From Williamsia faeni (GTDB lineage: Bacteria; Actinomycetota; Actinomycetes; Mycobacteriales; Mycobacteriaceae): a DNA stretch of 64,000 nt. The stretch spans positions 1-64,000 of the forward strand of contig QJJF01000014.1 in NCBI GenBank assembly GCA_003202005.1. The letters are read 5' to 3'. A program made the translations under genes and the position numbers. The first letter of the stretch is position 1; each line of letters begins with the position of its first letter. Under the pieces are notes generated by a model. The model was not told the DNA's origin and made no database searches. It saw nothing but the letters and a program-made list of their open reading frames with translations. Shown here piece after piece: positions 46,881 through 56,237 of this stretch.

Positions 46881-48209
46881 ATGTTCTTATCAAAACCATT
46901 GAACGGCAAGGCAACACGGCGCCGGACCCGCCGGACCGTACCCACCGCGGCGGTTGCGGTGATGCTCACAACCGCGTTGGTCGGAACCGCCTGCTCCTCG
47001 GATTCGGACACATCGGCGCCGAGTAGTTCGCCATCGAACAGCGCGTTGCTGCCACTCGACGCCGCCGCCATGGACAAGGTCGTCGACGACATCGCCACCG
47101 GGTTCCACGAGATAGGCATGATGGTGTTGATCCGGACACCGCAGGGCGACTACACAAACGGGTGGGGCACCCTTGGGCTCGACTCCACCGAGAAGCCGAC
47201 TCCCGACACGAAGGTCCGCGTCGGTTCGAACACCAAAACCTGGACCGGTACCGCGATCATGCAGATGGTCCAGGAGGGCAAGATCTCCGTGGACGATCCG
47301 GTCAGCAAATATCGGCCAGATGTTCCGGGCGGAGAGAACATCACCATCGGGCAGCTGCTCGACATGCGTAGCGGGCTCTACAACTACACCGAGACGATCG
47401 AACTGAACACCGCACTCGATGAGGACACCCAGAAGGTATGGACGCCCGAAGAGCTGCTGGCGCTGGCCTTCGCACATCCGCCGTATTCGGCTCCCGGCAC
47501 CGAATACCACTACTCCAACACGAACACCGTCCTGCTCGGTCTCATCGCCGAGCAACTCGACGGCAAACCCATCGCCAAGATTTTTCAGGACCGGTTCTTC
47601 TCCGAGCTCGGCATGACCGGCTCATCGTTCCCCGCCAACACCGACACATCCCTTCCGTCCACCTATGTGAACGGGTACTCGTACAGCGGGAACGTCGAGA
47701 CCTTGGGTGAAGGCAAGGAATCCCTTCCACCGGAGAGGCTTGCGGCCATCGAAGCCGGCACGGTCCAGCCGAGGATCACCACCAACGACAACCCGTCGTG
47801 GACCTGGTCGGCGGGCCAAGGCATTTCGACGGCCAACGACTTGGCCACCTGGGTGGAGGCCCTGGGCAAGGGCCGTCTCCTCGACGCGAAAACCCAGCAG
47901 CTGCGCATGGACAGCATCAAACCTTCGGACCCCGACGACCCCGGAAGCTCCGGTTACGGCTACGGCATCGCTTCGATGGGACCGCTTCTCGGGCACATCG
48001 GTGAGATGCCCGGCTACAACTCGTTCATGGGCTACGACCCCGTCAACGACGTGACACTGGTGGTCTGGGGGAACCTCGCGCCCACCGCAGATGGATTCCC
48101 GCCGGCCGCCGTGCTCGCCAAGTCGCTGATTCCGTTCCTGTACGCCGGGGCCGCCAACGACACGGGCGAGGACATCGACGACGCCGCGGAGGACACGGGC
48201 GGCGGATGA
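46881..48209 (+). CDS. lipoprotein serine hydrolase (beta-lactamase / DD-peptidase family)
   Basis: A 442-residue exported protein. An Arg-rich start (RRRTRRT) and hydrophobic stretch end at a lipobox-like GTAC with C38, suggesting a membrane lipoprotein. The serine active site is S116-N-T-K119, followed by Y211-S-N213 and a third HIGE motif near residue 375, the pattern of class C beta-lactamases and D-alanyl-D-alanine carboxypeptidases. The real substrate is not known. I chose the ATG at 46881 with GGTGGG nearby; a GTG at 46851 is also open. It interrupts the usual rpsA-coaE neighbourhood, so it may be a later insertion. Confidence 0.85.
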   Translation: MFLSKPLNGKATRRRTRRTVPTAAVAVMLTTALVGTACSSDSDTSAPSSSPSNSALLPLDAAAMDKVVDDIATGFHEIGMMVLIRTPQGDYTNGWGTLGLDSTEKPTPDTKVRVGSNTKTWTGTAIMQMVQEGKISVDDPVSKYRPDVPGGENITIGQLLDMRSGLYNYTETIELNTALDEDTQKVWTPEELLALAFAHPPYSAPGTEYHYSNTNTVLLGLIAEQLDGKPIAKIFQDRFFSELGMTGSSFPANTDTSLPSTYVNGYSYSGNVETLGEGKESLPPERLAAIEAGTVQPRITTNDNPSWTWSAGQGISTANDLATWVEALGKGRLLDAKTQQLRMDSIKPSDPDDPGSSGYGYGIASMGPLLGHIGEMPGYNSFMGYDPVNDVTLVVWGNLAPTADGFPPAAVLAKSLIPFLYAGAANDTGEDIDDAAEDTGGG

Positions 48210-48222
48210 CCCGGACAAAGAC

Positions 48223-48256
48223 AAACCGCCCCCGGCCAGAAGGCCGGGGGCGGTTT
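48223..48256. terminator. bidirectional terminator between serine hydrolase gene and rpsA
   Basis: Perfect 15-bp stem AAACCGCCCCCGGCC / GGCCGGGGGCGGTTT with a 4-base loop. The A and T ends give a U tract in both directions, so it can stop both convergent transcripts. Confidence 0.85.
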
Positions 48257-48270
48257 GAATTAGCGCTCTA

Positions 48271-49767
48271 TCAGGCGTTGCCCGAAAGCTTTTCGCGCAG
48301 AGCAGCAAGCTGCTCGTCGCTGGCCAGCGAGCCACCGCTCTTCGGAGCGGACGACGAAGAAGACGACGACGAGGACGCGGTTGCGACATCGTCACCACCC
48401 TTGTCAGCCGAATCCGACGAGTACTCGGACGGTGCGTTGGCAGCGGCCTCGGCGGCAGCGGCGAACTTCTCCATCTGAGTGGTGTGCATCTTGTGGCGAC
48501 GCTCTGCCTCGGCGTAGCGCGACTCCCACGCTTCCCGCTGCTTGTCGAAGCCATCGAGCCATTCGTTGGTCTCGGGATCGAAGCCCTCGGGGAAGATGTA
48601 GTTGCCCTGCTCGTCGTAGCTGTCGGCCATGCCGTACTTCGAGGGGTCGAACTCTTCGGTGTAGTCCTCGTTGGCCTGCTTGAGGCTCAGCGAGATCCGG
48701 CGACGCTCGAGGTCGATGTCGATGACCTTGACCATCGCGTCGTCACCAACGGCGACAACCTGATCCGGCACCTCGACGTGGCGCTCGGCCAGCTCCGAGA
48801 TGTGGACGAGGCCTTCGATTCCCTCTTCGACCCGCACGAATGCACCGAACGGAACCAGCTTGGTGACCTTGCCGGGCACGATCTGGCCGATGGCGTGGGT
48901 GCGAGCGAACTGGCGCCACGGATCTTCCTGCGTTGCCTTGAGCGACAGCGACACGCGCTCGCGGTCCAGATCGACGTCGAGAACCTCGACGGTGACCTCG
49001 TCGCCAACTGCGACAACCTCGGACGGGTGATCGATGTGCTTCCAAGACAGCTCGGAAACGTGAACCAGTCCGTCGACTCCGCCGAGATCGACGAATGCGC
49101 CGAAGTTGACGATGGAGGACACGACGCCCTTGCGGACCTGGCCCTTCTGCAACTGGTGCAGGAACTCGCTGCGCACCTCGGACTGGGTCTGCTCGAGCCA
49201 TGCACGGCGCGAGAGGACCACGTTGTTGCGGTTCTTGTCGAGCTCGATGATCTTGGCTTCGATCTCCTTGCCGATGTACGGCTGCAGATCGCGCACGCGA
49301 CGCATCTCCACCAGCGATGCGGGGAGGAATCCGCGCAGTCCGATGTCCAGGATCAGGCCGCCCTTGACGACCTCGATGACGGTGCCCTTGACGGCCTCGT
49401 CCTTTTCCTTGAGCTCTTCGATGGTGCCCCACGCCCGCTCGTACTGTGCGCGCTTCTTGGACAGGATCAACCGACCCTCTTTGTCCTCCTTGGTGAGGAC
49501 GAGTGCTTCCACCGCGTCACCGACGCTGACAACCTCGCTGGGGTCGACGTCGTGCTTGATGGACAATTCGCGGGACGGGATCACTCCCTCGGTCTTGTAA
49601 CCGATGTCGAGCAGCACTTCGTCACGGTCAACTTTGACGATGGTGCCCTCGACGATGTCGCCATCATTGAAGTACTTGATAGTTGCATCGATAGCGGCAA
49701 GAAAATCCTCAGCCGAGCCAATATCGTTAATGGCTACTTGCGGCGAGGTAATGGTCGTGGACGACAT
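48271..49767 (-). CDS. rpsA: 30S ribosomal protein S1
   Basis: 498-residue S1 with four S1 RNA-binding domains (about 35-105, 120-190, 205-275, 290-365), e.g. GDIVEGTIVKVDRDEVLLDIGYK and GIVEG-type repeats such as VNFGAFVDLGGVDGLVHVSELSW. The C-terminal ~130 residues are acidic with a run of ten serines (SSSSSSSSSSAPK) and end in DEQLAALREKLSGNA. In mycobacteria this region has been proposed as the pyrazinoic acid site. Divergent from the methyltransferase gene. Confidence 0.97.
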   Translation of the reverse strand: MSSTTITSPQVAINDIGSAEDFLAAIDATIKYFNDGDIVEGTIVKVDRDEVLLDIGYKTEGVIPSRELSIKHDVDPSEVVSVGDAVEALVLTKEDKEGRLILSKKRAQYERAWGTIEELKEKDEAVKGTVIEVVKGGLILDIGLRGFLPASLVEMRRVRDLQPYIGKEIEAKIIELDKNRNNVVLSRRAWLEQTQSEVRSEFLHQLQKGQVRKGVVSSIVNFGAFVDLGGVDGLVHVSELSWKHIDHPSEVVAVGDEVTVEVLDVDLDRERVSLSLKATQEDPWRQFARTHAIGQIVPGKVTKLVPFGAFVRVEEGIEGLVHISELAERHVEVPDQVVAVGDDAMVKVIDIDLERRRISLSLKQANEDYTEEFDPSKYGMADSYDEQGNYIFPEGFDPETNEWLDGFDKQREAWESRYAEAERRHKMHTTQMEKFAAAAEAAANAPSEYSSDSADKGGDDVATASSSSSSSSSAPKSGGSLASDEQLAALREKLSGNA

Positions 49768-49885
49768 ATGTTAGATGGCTCCGGACAGGTTGGGTTGTAG
49801 GGACAGATGTTGCAGATATTGCTGGAACGACACGAATCACTGCGAAGTGATCGGCATGTAGAACCACACGAGCACAGGCACGCGC

Positions 49886-50749
49886 GTGGTTGAGGATACG
49901 CCAGGCCCGGTGGCCTGGGCAAATACCGGCGATTCGCACCCGCTGATGCGTGGCAGCGTGGACTCGAAAACGAGCGCCGCGGCGAATCGTCGCTGGTGGG
50001 ACGCCGATGCCGAGGATTACCACCAGACTCACGGGGAGTTCCTCGGAGCCGGGAGTGAGTCCGGCGACTTCGTCTGGTGCCCCGAGGGACTCCGCGAAGA
50101 GGACGTTCACCTACTCGGCGACGTTACCGGAAAGGCCGTTCTGGAGATCGGCTGTGGGTCGGCGCCGTGCAGTCGATGGCTCACCGGGCAGGGTGCCCAC
50201 GCGGTGGGCCTGGACCTGTCGCGACAGATGCTGCGTCGGGGTCAGACGGCAATGGCCGGCGGTGGACCACAGGCACCGCTGGTGCAGGCCGGCGCCGAAC
50301 AGCTCCCTTTCGGCGACGGTGTCTTCGATCTGGTCTGCTCGGCGTTCGGCGCGGTGCCGTTCGTCGCGGATTCGGCCGCGGTGATGACCGAGGTCGCGCG
50401 GGTGTTGAAGCCCGGTGGGAAGTGGGTCTTTTCGGTGAACCATCCGATGCGGTGGATGTTCCCGGATGATCCCGGTCCCGCTGGTCTGACGGTGATGCTC
50501 TCCTACTTCGACCGCACCCCCTATGTGGAGACCAAAGCCGACGGGACAGTGTCCTACGTCGAACACCACCGCACCGTCGGTGACCGGATTCGCGAGATCC
50601 GCGGGGCCGGGCTGATCCTCGAGGACCTCATCGAACCGGAGTGGCCTGAGGGGTTCGAGAGGGAATGGGGTCAGTGGAGTCCACTTCGCGGCCAGCACTT
50701 TCCGGGCACGGCCATCTTCTGCAGCCGGAAACCCGACCCGGACACGTGA
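49886..50749 (+). CDS. class I SAM-dependent methyltransferase
   Basis: A 287-residue methyltransferase (UbiE/Methyltransf_11 type). Motif I is VLEIGCGSAPCSRWL near residue 86, then GLDLSRQML, and a post-motif LKPGGKWVFSVNHPM. Substrate unknown. The start is uncertain: GTG at 49886 gives 20 extra residues, and an ATG at 49946 begins MRGSVDSKTSAAANRRWWDADA, closer to where the conserved part starts. Neither has a clear ribosome-binding site. Confidence 0.82.
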   Translation: MVEDTPGPVAWANTGDSHPLMRGSVDSKTSAAANRRWWDADAEDYHQTHGEFLGAGSESGDFVWCPEGLREEDVHLLGDVTGKAVLEIGCGSAPCSRWLTGQGAHAVGLDLSRQMLRRGQTAMAGGGPQAPLVQAGAEQLPFGDGVFDLVCSAFGAVPFVADSAAVMTEVARVLKPGGKWVFSVNHPMRWMFPDDPGPAGLTVMLSYFDRTPYVETKADGTVSYVEHHRTVGDRIREIRGAGLILEDLIEPEWPEGFEREWGQWSPLRGQHFPGTAIFCSRKPDPDT

Positions 50750-50761
50750 CGCCTGCCGCGA

Positions 50762-51826
50762 CTACAGCGCGGCGACGACCGCATCGGCGAACTCGGTGGT
50801 GGTGGCCTGACCGTCGAGGTCGCGAGTTGCGATGCCCTTCGACAGGGTCGATCCGACGGCGTCGCGAATGCGGGTGGCGGCGACGGCGAGATCGTGGTCA
50901 CCGGTGCGGTTGGCCCGCCAATCCAGCATCATCGCCGCCGACCCGATGATGCCCACCGGATTTGCGATGTTTTGCCCGGCGATATCGGGCGCCGCCCCAT
51001 GGGCGGCCTGAGCCATCACCTTGTCGGCAGAGCTGTTCACCGACGCTGCCGAGCCCAGTGAACCCGCAAGCTCGGCGGCGAGGTCGGACAGGATGTCGCC
51101 GAAGAGGTTTTCGGTGACCACCACGTCGAACTCGTGCCCGCGCCGCACGAGATGCGCGGCCATGGCGTCTACATGTTGTTCGGTGATCTGCACCTGCGGA
51201 TAGCGCTGACCGATCTCCCGGCAGACATCGCGGAACAGTCCCGTGGTCATCATCAGCACGTTGGCCTTGTGAACTATCGTCACCTGCCTGCGTCGTGTCA
51301 TCGCAAGCTCGAACGCGGACAACGCAATTCGTTCGGTGGCGGCGCGCGTGATCACACCGACCGCGAGGGCGACGTCCGGCGTCGGCATGAACTCACCTGT
51401 CCCCCGCGCCATGTTCCGGTCGGCGTACAGACCCTCACTGTTTTCGCGCACGATGATCAAATCCATCTGCGGACTCAACGCAGGTACCCCGGGGTAAGCC
51501 ACCGCAGGGCGAATGTTGGCGTAGAGGTCGAAGCGTTTCCGGATCACCGCCCCCGGTGTCAGGCCGGTGCGATGCTCGGGCGGATAGCCCGCGGAGTCAT
51601 GGGGTCCGAGGATCCACATGTCGAGGTCATCCAGTGCGGACAGGGTTTGTTCGGGGATGGCCTCGCCGACGGATTCGATGGCCGCCCGTCCGATGTCCAG
51701 AGGTATCCACTCGACGGAACGGCCGGTTCGGGTCAGCGCGACGTCCACGATTCGGGCGGCAGCCGGCACCACTTCGGGCCCGATCCCGTCGCCGTTGATG
51801 AGTCCGATCCGGCAGCGCTGCGTCAT
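50762..51826 (-). CDS. isocitrate/isopropylmalate-type dehydrogenase (tartrate dehydrogenase-like)
   Basis: A 354-residue NAD(P)-dependent beta-decarboxylating dehydrogenase: N-terminal GLINGDGIGPEVV, substrate-arginine region RENSEGLY, KANVLMMTTGLF, metal-site DAMAAHLVRR, and NAD loop HGAAPDIAGQNIANPVG. It falls in the broad LeuB/Icd/tartrate dehydrogenase family. Since it is isolated from leucine genes, tartrate or another 2-hydroxyacid is as likely as isopropylmalate. The ATG at 51826 gives the family N-terminus. It is divergent from the BisC-like gene with only 43 bases between starts. Confidence 0.85.
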   Translation of the reverse strand: MTQRCRIGLINGDGIGPEVVPAAARIVDVALTRTGRSVEWIPLDIGRAAIESVGEAIPEQTLSALDDLDMWILGPHDSAGYPPEHRTGLTPGAVIRKRFDLYANIRPAVAYPGVPALSPQMDLIIVRENSEGLYADRNMARGTGEFMPTPDVALAVGVITRAATERIALSAFELAMTRRRQVTIVHKANVLMMTTGLFRDVCREIGQRYPQVQITEQHVDAMAAHLVRRGHEFDVVVTENLFGDILSDLAAELAGSLGSAASVNSSADKVMAQAAHGAAPDIAGQNIANPVGIIGSAAMMLDWRANRTGDHDLAVAATRIRDAVGSTLSKGIATRDLDGQATTTEFADAVVAAL

Positions 51827-51869
51827 GGCACAGATGCTTCCAGACTCGGTAGCTGGGAGACTGAGGAGC

Positions 51870-54197
51870 ATGCCTGCCGAAGGATTGGTCAACAGCTCGC
51901 ACTGGGGCGTCTTCACCGCTTCCGTCGACGGCGATGGGTTGCACGTCACACCGGACTCCGCCGACCCCGATCCCTCGCCACTGCTCGAGAACATCCCGGC
52001 GTCGCTCGACACCGGAGCCCGGATCCTGCACCCGTATGTTCGCCGCCGGTGGCTGACCGACGGTCCCGGCGCCGACAGCACGCGCGGTGACGACGAGTTC
52101 GTCGAGGTGACCTGGGATCATGCACTCGACCTGGCGGCTCGCGAGTTGGAACGCACCCGCAGCACATTTGGGAACTCCGCGATCTTCGGCGGTTCGTACG
52201 GTTGGGCCAGCGCCGGCCGATTCCACCACGCGCAGAGTCAGTTACATCGCTTCCTCAATTGTCTCGGCGGTTACACCCGGTCGCGGCACACCTACAGCCA
52301 TGGCGCGTCGGAGGTTCTGCTTCCGCATGTGGTCGGCGATGTGGCGCCGCTCTATTCGCCCACGACGTGGGAAGTGATGAGCGAACACACCGAACTGTTC
52401 GTGTGTTTCGGTGGCATGCCTGCCAAGAATTCCCAGGTCAATGGTGGCGGTGTCAGCAAACACATCGTTCGCGGTGCCATCGAGGCCGCGCGGGACAACG
52501 GCGCTCAGTTTGTTCTGGTCGGGCCGCTCGCCGACGACCTTGCGCTGGCACCAAACGACGAGTGGATCGCCATCACCCCGGCCACCGACACCGCACTGAT
52601 GTTGGCGCTGTGCTGGGTATTGCTTGACGAGAATCTTTGCAACAGAGACTTTCTCGACCGCTATTGCGTGGGCTTCGCACGGTTCGCCGAGTACCTGCGC
52701 GGCGAACCCGACGGTGTGGTGAAGGATCCGCGGTGGGCGGCCCCGATCTGCGGAGTGGATCCGGCCACGATCACCAGGCTGGCACGGCGGATGGCGGCCC
52801 AACGCACAATGGTGACAACGTCGTGGTCGTTGCAACGAGCCACCTACGGCGAGCAACCGTTGTGGGCCTCCATCGCTCTGGCCTCATTCCTCGGCCAGAT
52901 CGGTCTTCCCGGAGGTGGTTTCGGACATGGATACGGTTCTACCGGCGGTATGGGCGCGGCCAAACTGCCCTACACGCTGCCCACCTTCTTTCAGGGCGCC
53001 AACCCGGTGCGCGAGTTCATCCCGGTGGCACGTATTGCCGACATGCTGCTCCACCCCGGCGAGAACTACGAGTTCAACGGTCGCACCGCGGTCTATCCCG
53101 ACACCCGGCTGGTTTATTGGGCCGGCGGCAATCCGTTCCATCACCACCAAGATCTGGTCCGGCTACGGCGCGCGTTCACGCGACCCGAGACAGTCATCGT
53201 CCACGAGCCGTTCTGGACCGCGACCGCACGTCACGCCGACATAGTGTTCCCGGTGACCACCACCGTCGAGCGCAACGACATCGGCTGCGGGCGATACGAC
53301 CCAACGATGGTTGCGATGCGTCAGGTCACCGAACCCGTCGGCGAGGCGCGGAGCGACTACGACATCCTCGCGCAGTTGAGCAAACGGCTCGGTATCCACG
53401 ATGAGTTCACCGAGAACCTCGACGAGTGGGGCTGGCTCGAGAAGATCTATGAGGACTGGCGCACGGCCACTCCCGCCGAGCACACGCCGAACGAGAACTT
53501 CGCCGAATTCTGGTCAAAGGGTCGCCTGGATCTTTCGGGCCGCGTCACCACATCCGACCTGTATCAGGAGTTTCGCAGCAATCCCATCGCCCACCCACTG
53601 CAGACGCCAAGCGGTCGCATCGAGATCTTCTCCGAAACCATCGACGGCTTCGGCTACGACGAGTGCCCACCGCACCCGGCCTGGCTCGCACCGCCGGAAG
53701 CCGACGCGCTTGGTTCAGGCGAGTACCCGCTGTGCCTGATCGCCAACAATCCGAAGACACGGCTTCACAGCCAACTCGACCACGGCGCATTCAGTGCTGC
53801 ATCGAAAGTTCAAGGCCGAGAGCCGATTCGGCTCCATCCCGACGATGCGGCATCTCGATCCATCGCCGACGGCGATCTGGTGCTGGTCCGTAGCGGGACC
53901 GGACAGTTGTTGGCCGGCGCCGTCATCGACGACAACCTCGCACCCAACATCGCCCAGTTGTCGACCGGCGCCTGGTTCGACTACAGCTCACCCGACATCG
54001 CCGCCTGCATACACGGGAATCCCAACGTGCTGACTCCCGATGTCGGCACCTCCAGGCTTTCCCAGGCCAGCACCGGACAACTCGTTCGGGTCGAGATCGA
54101 GAAATACATAGGCGAGGTCCCGGCCATCACCGCACACGACCACACGCAGTGGAACACCCCGTCGAGCGGGCCCTCAACACCGCCGAGCGGGCCGTAG
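51870..54197 (+). CDS. molybdopterin oxidoreductase (biotin/methionine sulfoxide reductase, BisC-like)
   Basis: A 775-residue DMSO-reductase-family enzyme. There is no N-terminal Cys cluster for an FeS centre and no Tat signal, which fits cytoplasmic BisC rather than periplasmic TorA/DorA. The molybdenum ligand is probably S114 in GSYGWASAGR. Conserved segments include SHGASE, AGGNPFHHHQD, and NNPKTRLHSQLDHG. BisC reduces biotin sulfoxide and free methionine S-sulfoxide. The length matches E. coli BisC (~777). The ATG at 51870 was chosen from the family-like start; GGGAG lies about 10 bases upstream. The last codons run into a 21-bp repeat array. Confidence 0.87.
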   Translation: MPAEGLVNSSHWGVFTASVDGDGLHVTPDSADPDPSPLLENIPASLDTGARILHPYVRRRWLTDGPGADSTRGDDEFVEVTWDHALDLAARELERTRSTFGNSAIFGGSYGWASAGRFHHAQSQLHRFLNCLGGYTRSRHTYSHGASEVLLPHVVGDVAPLYSPTTWEVMSEHTELFVCFGGMPAKNSQVNGGGVSKHIVRGAIEAARDNGAQFVLVGPLADDLALAPNDEWIAITPATDTALMLALCWVLLDENLCNRDFLDRYCVGFARFAEYLRGEPDGVVKDPRWAAPICGVDPATITRLARRMAAQRTMVTTSWSLQRATYGEQPLWASIALASFLGQIGLPGGGFGHGYGSTGGMGAAKLPYTLPTFFQGANPVREFIPVARIADMLLHPGENYEFNGRTAVYPDTRLVYWAGGNPFHHHQDLVRLRRAFTRPETVIVHEPFWTATARHADIVFPVTTTVERNDIGCGRYDPTMVAMRQVTEPVGEARSDYDILAQLSKRLGIHDEFTENLDEWGWLEKIYEDWRTATPAEHTPNENFAEFWSKGRLDLSGRVTTSDLYQEFRSNPIAHPLQTPSGRIEIFSETIDGFGYDECPPHPAWLAPPEADALGSGEYPLCLIANNPKTRLHSQLDHGAFSAASKVQGREPIRLHPDDAASRSIADGDLVLVRSGTGQLLAGAVIDDNLAPNIAQLSTGAWFDYSSPDIAACIHGNPNVLTPDVGTSRLSQASTGQLVRVEIEKYIGEVPAITAHDHTQWNTPSSGPSTPPSGP

Positions 54198-54283
54198 TTA
54201 CCGCCGAACGTGCCCTCGTTACCGCCGAACGGGCCGTAGTTACCGCCGAACGTGCCCTCGTTACCGCCGAGCGGGCCAAAGTT
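54158..54283. repeat. 21-bp tandem repeat array (six copies)
   Basis: Six 21-bp units (core ACCGCCGAACG), with units 54179-54199 to 54263-54283 nearly identical and alternating between two variants (GGGCCGTA and GTGCCCTC endings). The array begins in the last codons of the BisC-like gene and runs through the following gap. It is open in several frames; one plus frame (GTG 54149 to 54361) gives heptads TAERALV/TAERAVV, and the minus strand reads GGNEGTF/GGNYGPF. I do not call a gene from it. Confidence 0.9.
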
Positions 54284-54317
54284 GCACATCTGAAAGATTT
54301 TTGGGCAAGCCAAGATT

Positions 54318-54323
54318 TAGGGT
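54318..54323 (+). promoter_or_regulatory. -10 box of a leaderless promoter (2H phosphoesterase gene)
   Basis: TAGGGT ends 6 bases before the ATG at 54330; no ribosome-binding site is present. This is the same arrangement as at 31837 and 45145. Confidence 0.5.
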
Positions 54324-54329
54324 GGCCAG

Positions 54330-54854
54330 ATGGCACATTCGATCGAGCTCATTTTCGATGAGGTCACGAACACAATCATCGGTGAGCAGTGGCGAAAGCT
54401 GGCCGATGCCGGGTTGCCGAGTCAGGGCAGCATCCGGTCGACGTCCAATCGACCTCATGTCACCCTGATCGCGGCAGACTCAATCGACGCCACCGCCGAC
54501 ATGGAGCTCAGCGCCATCCGTGGTGTTGCCGGGATGACCGTCAATATCGGGGCGCTGCTGCTATTTTGGGGTCGCCGCGGGACTGCAGCCCGTCTGGTTG
54601 TCCCATCTGATCACCTATTGGACATCCATGCCCAGGTGTTCGACGCGACCTGCCCACATATCGGCGGACGGCCACTCGCCCACGTCTCACCCGGCAGCTG
54701 GACCCCACACATCACCCTCGCCCGTCGACTGGTCGAAGGTCATCTCGGACATCTGATGAGGGCGCTCAGCGAGGGACCCGAGATGTTCACCGCACAAGTC
54801 GCCGGACTGCGTCGCTGGAACGGCGACACCCGCGAAGAGTTCCAGCTCGTCTGA
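54330..54854 (+). CDS. 2'-5' RNA ligase-family (2H phosphoesterase) protein
   Basis: A 174-residue 2H-superfamily protein. Both HxT motifs are present: RPHVTL near residue 41 and TPHITLAR near 129. Such enzymes act on 2',3'-cyclic phosphates, RNA 2'-5' linkages or ADP-ribose cyclic phosphate; the substrate here cannot be decided. Leaderless start. It converges on the maltokinase gene, with stops 6 bases apart. Confidence 0.87.
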   Translation: MAHSIELIFDEVTNTIIGEQWRKLADAGLPSQGSIRSTSNRPHVTLIAADSIDATADMELSAIRGVAGMTVNIGALLLFWGRRGTAARLVVPSDHLLDIHAQVFDATCPHIGGRPLAHVSPGSWTPHITLARRLVEGHLGHLMRALSEGPEMFTAQVAGLRRWNGDTREEFQLV

Positions 54855-54860
54855 CGGGCG

Positions 54861-56237
54861 TCAACCGGCAACAAGCCGCTCGATTGCATGCAACGGCAAC
54901 GGCAACCAGCTCGGTCGGTGACGTGCCTCGTACACCGCTTCATAGACGGCCTTGTCGAGTTCGTAGGCCCGGAGCAGCGCGGACTTGTCACGCGGATCCT
55001 CACCGGTAACGGCTGTGTACCCGTCGCAGAAGGCCGACGAGTTCCGGTCCACCCATTCCAGGGCCCGAAATTCGCGCTGCCCGGTCGCCCCTGGCGATCC
55101 CTGGCTCAACAGATGGTGGCCGGCGTAGTCGAACGAGCGGAGCATGCCGGCGACGTCTCTCAAGGGACTGTCGGGCAGACGTCGCTCGGCCACCGACTTG
55201 AGTGGCTCTCCTTCGAAGTCGATCAACAACCAGGTCAACGGCGTTCGCAGAACCTGGCCGAGATGGAGATCACCGTGGATCCGTTGGACGCGCGTGGCAC
55301 CCACTTCAGCGGCCTGATCGAAGACCGCCAGCACCGGCTCACGCAGGTCTTCCAATTGCGGAATCGCTTGTGCCGCAGCATGCAATCGAGCTCGCATGTC
55401 GTTGATCATCGAACTCTCACCGTTGCGTTCGGTCACGCCGAGGCTCCGCGCAAGATCCGCATGTACATGGGCCAGCGCCGCGCCGAGGCGCTCCGCATCA
55501 CCGGAGAAGTCACTTCCCAACTCGGCGGCATGCAGGTCGGCCTCGGTGAACAGATCACGCACGCTGATCAGCGCCATGCTCCACCCATCGGCGGCGTTCT
55601 CGACAAACTGCTGTGCCATCGCCAGCGTGGTCGGCTCACCGTCTATGTCTGCCTCGATCCAGCCGCGAAGCTCCGCCACATGCTCACACCCGGCTTCGCT
55701 GAGGGCTCGATGCAGTTCCACGTCGGGATTGATCCCGACCTCGAGTTGGCGGAACACCTTGAACAGCAACGATTCGCCGAATACCACCGAGGTGTTGGAC
55801 TGCTCTGCGTTCATGACCCTACCCGGCGACTCCGAGTCGAGGACACCGCCGGGCAGCGTCTCGAATCGCAATGGCCCGATGCGCTCACCATTGGCCAAAG
55901 CGGTGAGGAGGCGGCCCGTCAGATCCGGATCGTGCAATCCGTCGTACGCAGATGCCTTGTCCGGCAAATCATCGGTCAACGCCCAGGACAGCAGTGGCTC
56001 CGACAGATGCGTTCGATACCCGACCGGGATCTGGTACCGCAGGGCGGGACCGGTGATGAAGTCGACAGAAACCAGGACATGTTCGGCCGCATAGCCTTCG
56101 TCGGAGGCCAGCGGAACCCGCAGAATCACCCGGACCGCCAATATGGCGCGATCCTTCGCCGAGAACCACCGCTGATGTGGGAGCCACGCCTTCAATCCGT
56201 CGGCCAGGTCCTGGTCATCTGGCAAGTTCACGGTCAT
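54861..56237 (-). CDS. mak: maltokinase
   Basis: Mak phosphorylates maltose to maltose 1-phosphate, the substrate of GlgE in the trehalose-to-alpha-glucan pathway. 458 residues. The kinase-like C-terminal lobe shows [12 protein letters not shown] and LIDFEGEP (catalytic Asp and metal-binding Asp), and the N-terminal lobe starts [16 protein letters not shown], typical of actinobacterial Mak. The ATG overlaps the treS stop as ATGA, so the pair is translationally coupled as in mycobacteria. Confidence 0.94.
   Translation of the reverse strand: MTVNLPDDQDLADGLKAWLPHQRWFSAKDRAILAVRVILRVPLASDEGYAAEHVLVSVDFITGPALRYQIPVGYRTHLSEPLLSWALTDDLPDKASAYDGLHDPDLTGRLLTALANGERIGPLRFETLPGGVLDSESPGRVMNAEQSNTSVVFGESLLFKVFRQLEVGINPDVELHRALSEAGCEHVAELRGWIEADIDGEPTTLAMAQQFVENAADGWSMALISVRDLFTEADLHAAELGSDFSGDAERLGAALAHVHADLARSLGVTERNGESSMINDMRARLHAAAQAIPQLEDLREPVLAVFDQAAEVGATRVQRIHGDLHLGQVLRTPLTWLLIDFEGEPLKSVAERRLPDSPLRDVAGMLRSFDYAGHHLLSQGSPGATGQREFRALEWVDRNSSAFCDGYTAVTGEDPRDKSALLRAYELDKAVYEAVYEARHRPSWLPLPLHAIERLVAG

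Noticed and set aside
53981-54313. Minus-strand frame with GGNEGTF/GGNYGPF repeats, resembling a glycine-rich PE/PPE-like protein
   Set aside because: It is the antisense reading of the 21-bp repeat and of the BisC-like gene; no promoter or start supports it.
54149-54361. 70-residue plus-strand frame with TAERALV heptads
   Set aside because: The frame is kept open simply because the repeat unit is 21 bp. It overlaps the ends of two real genes and has no clear ribosome-binding site.
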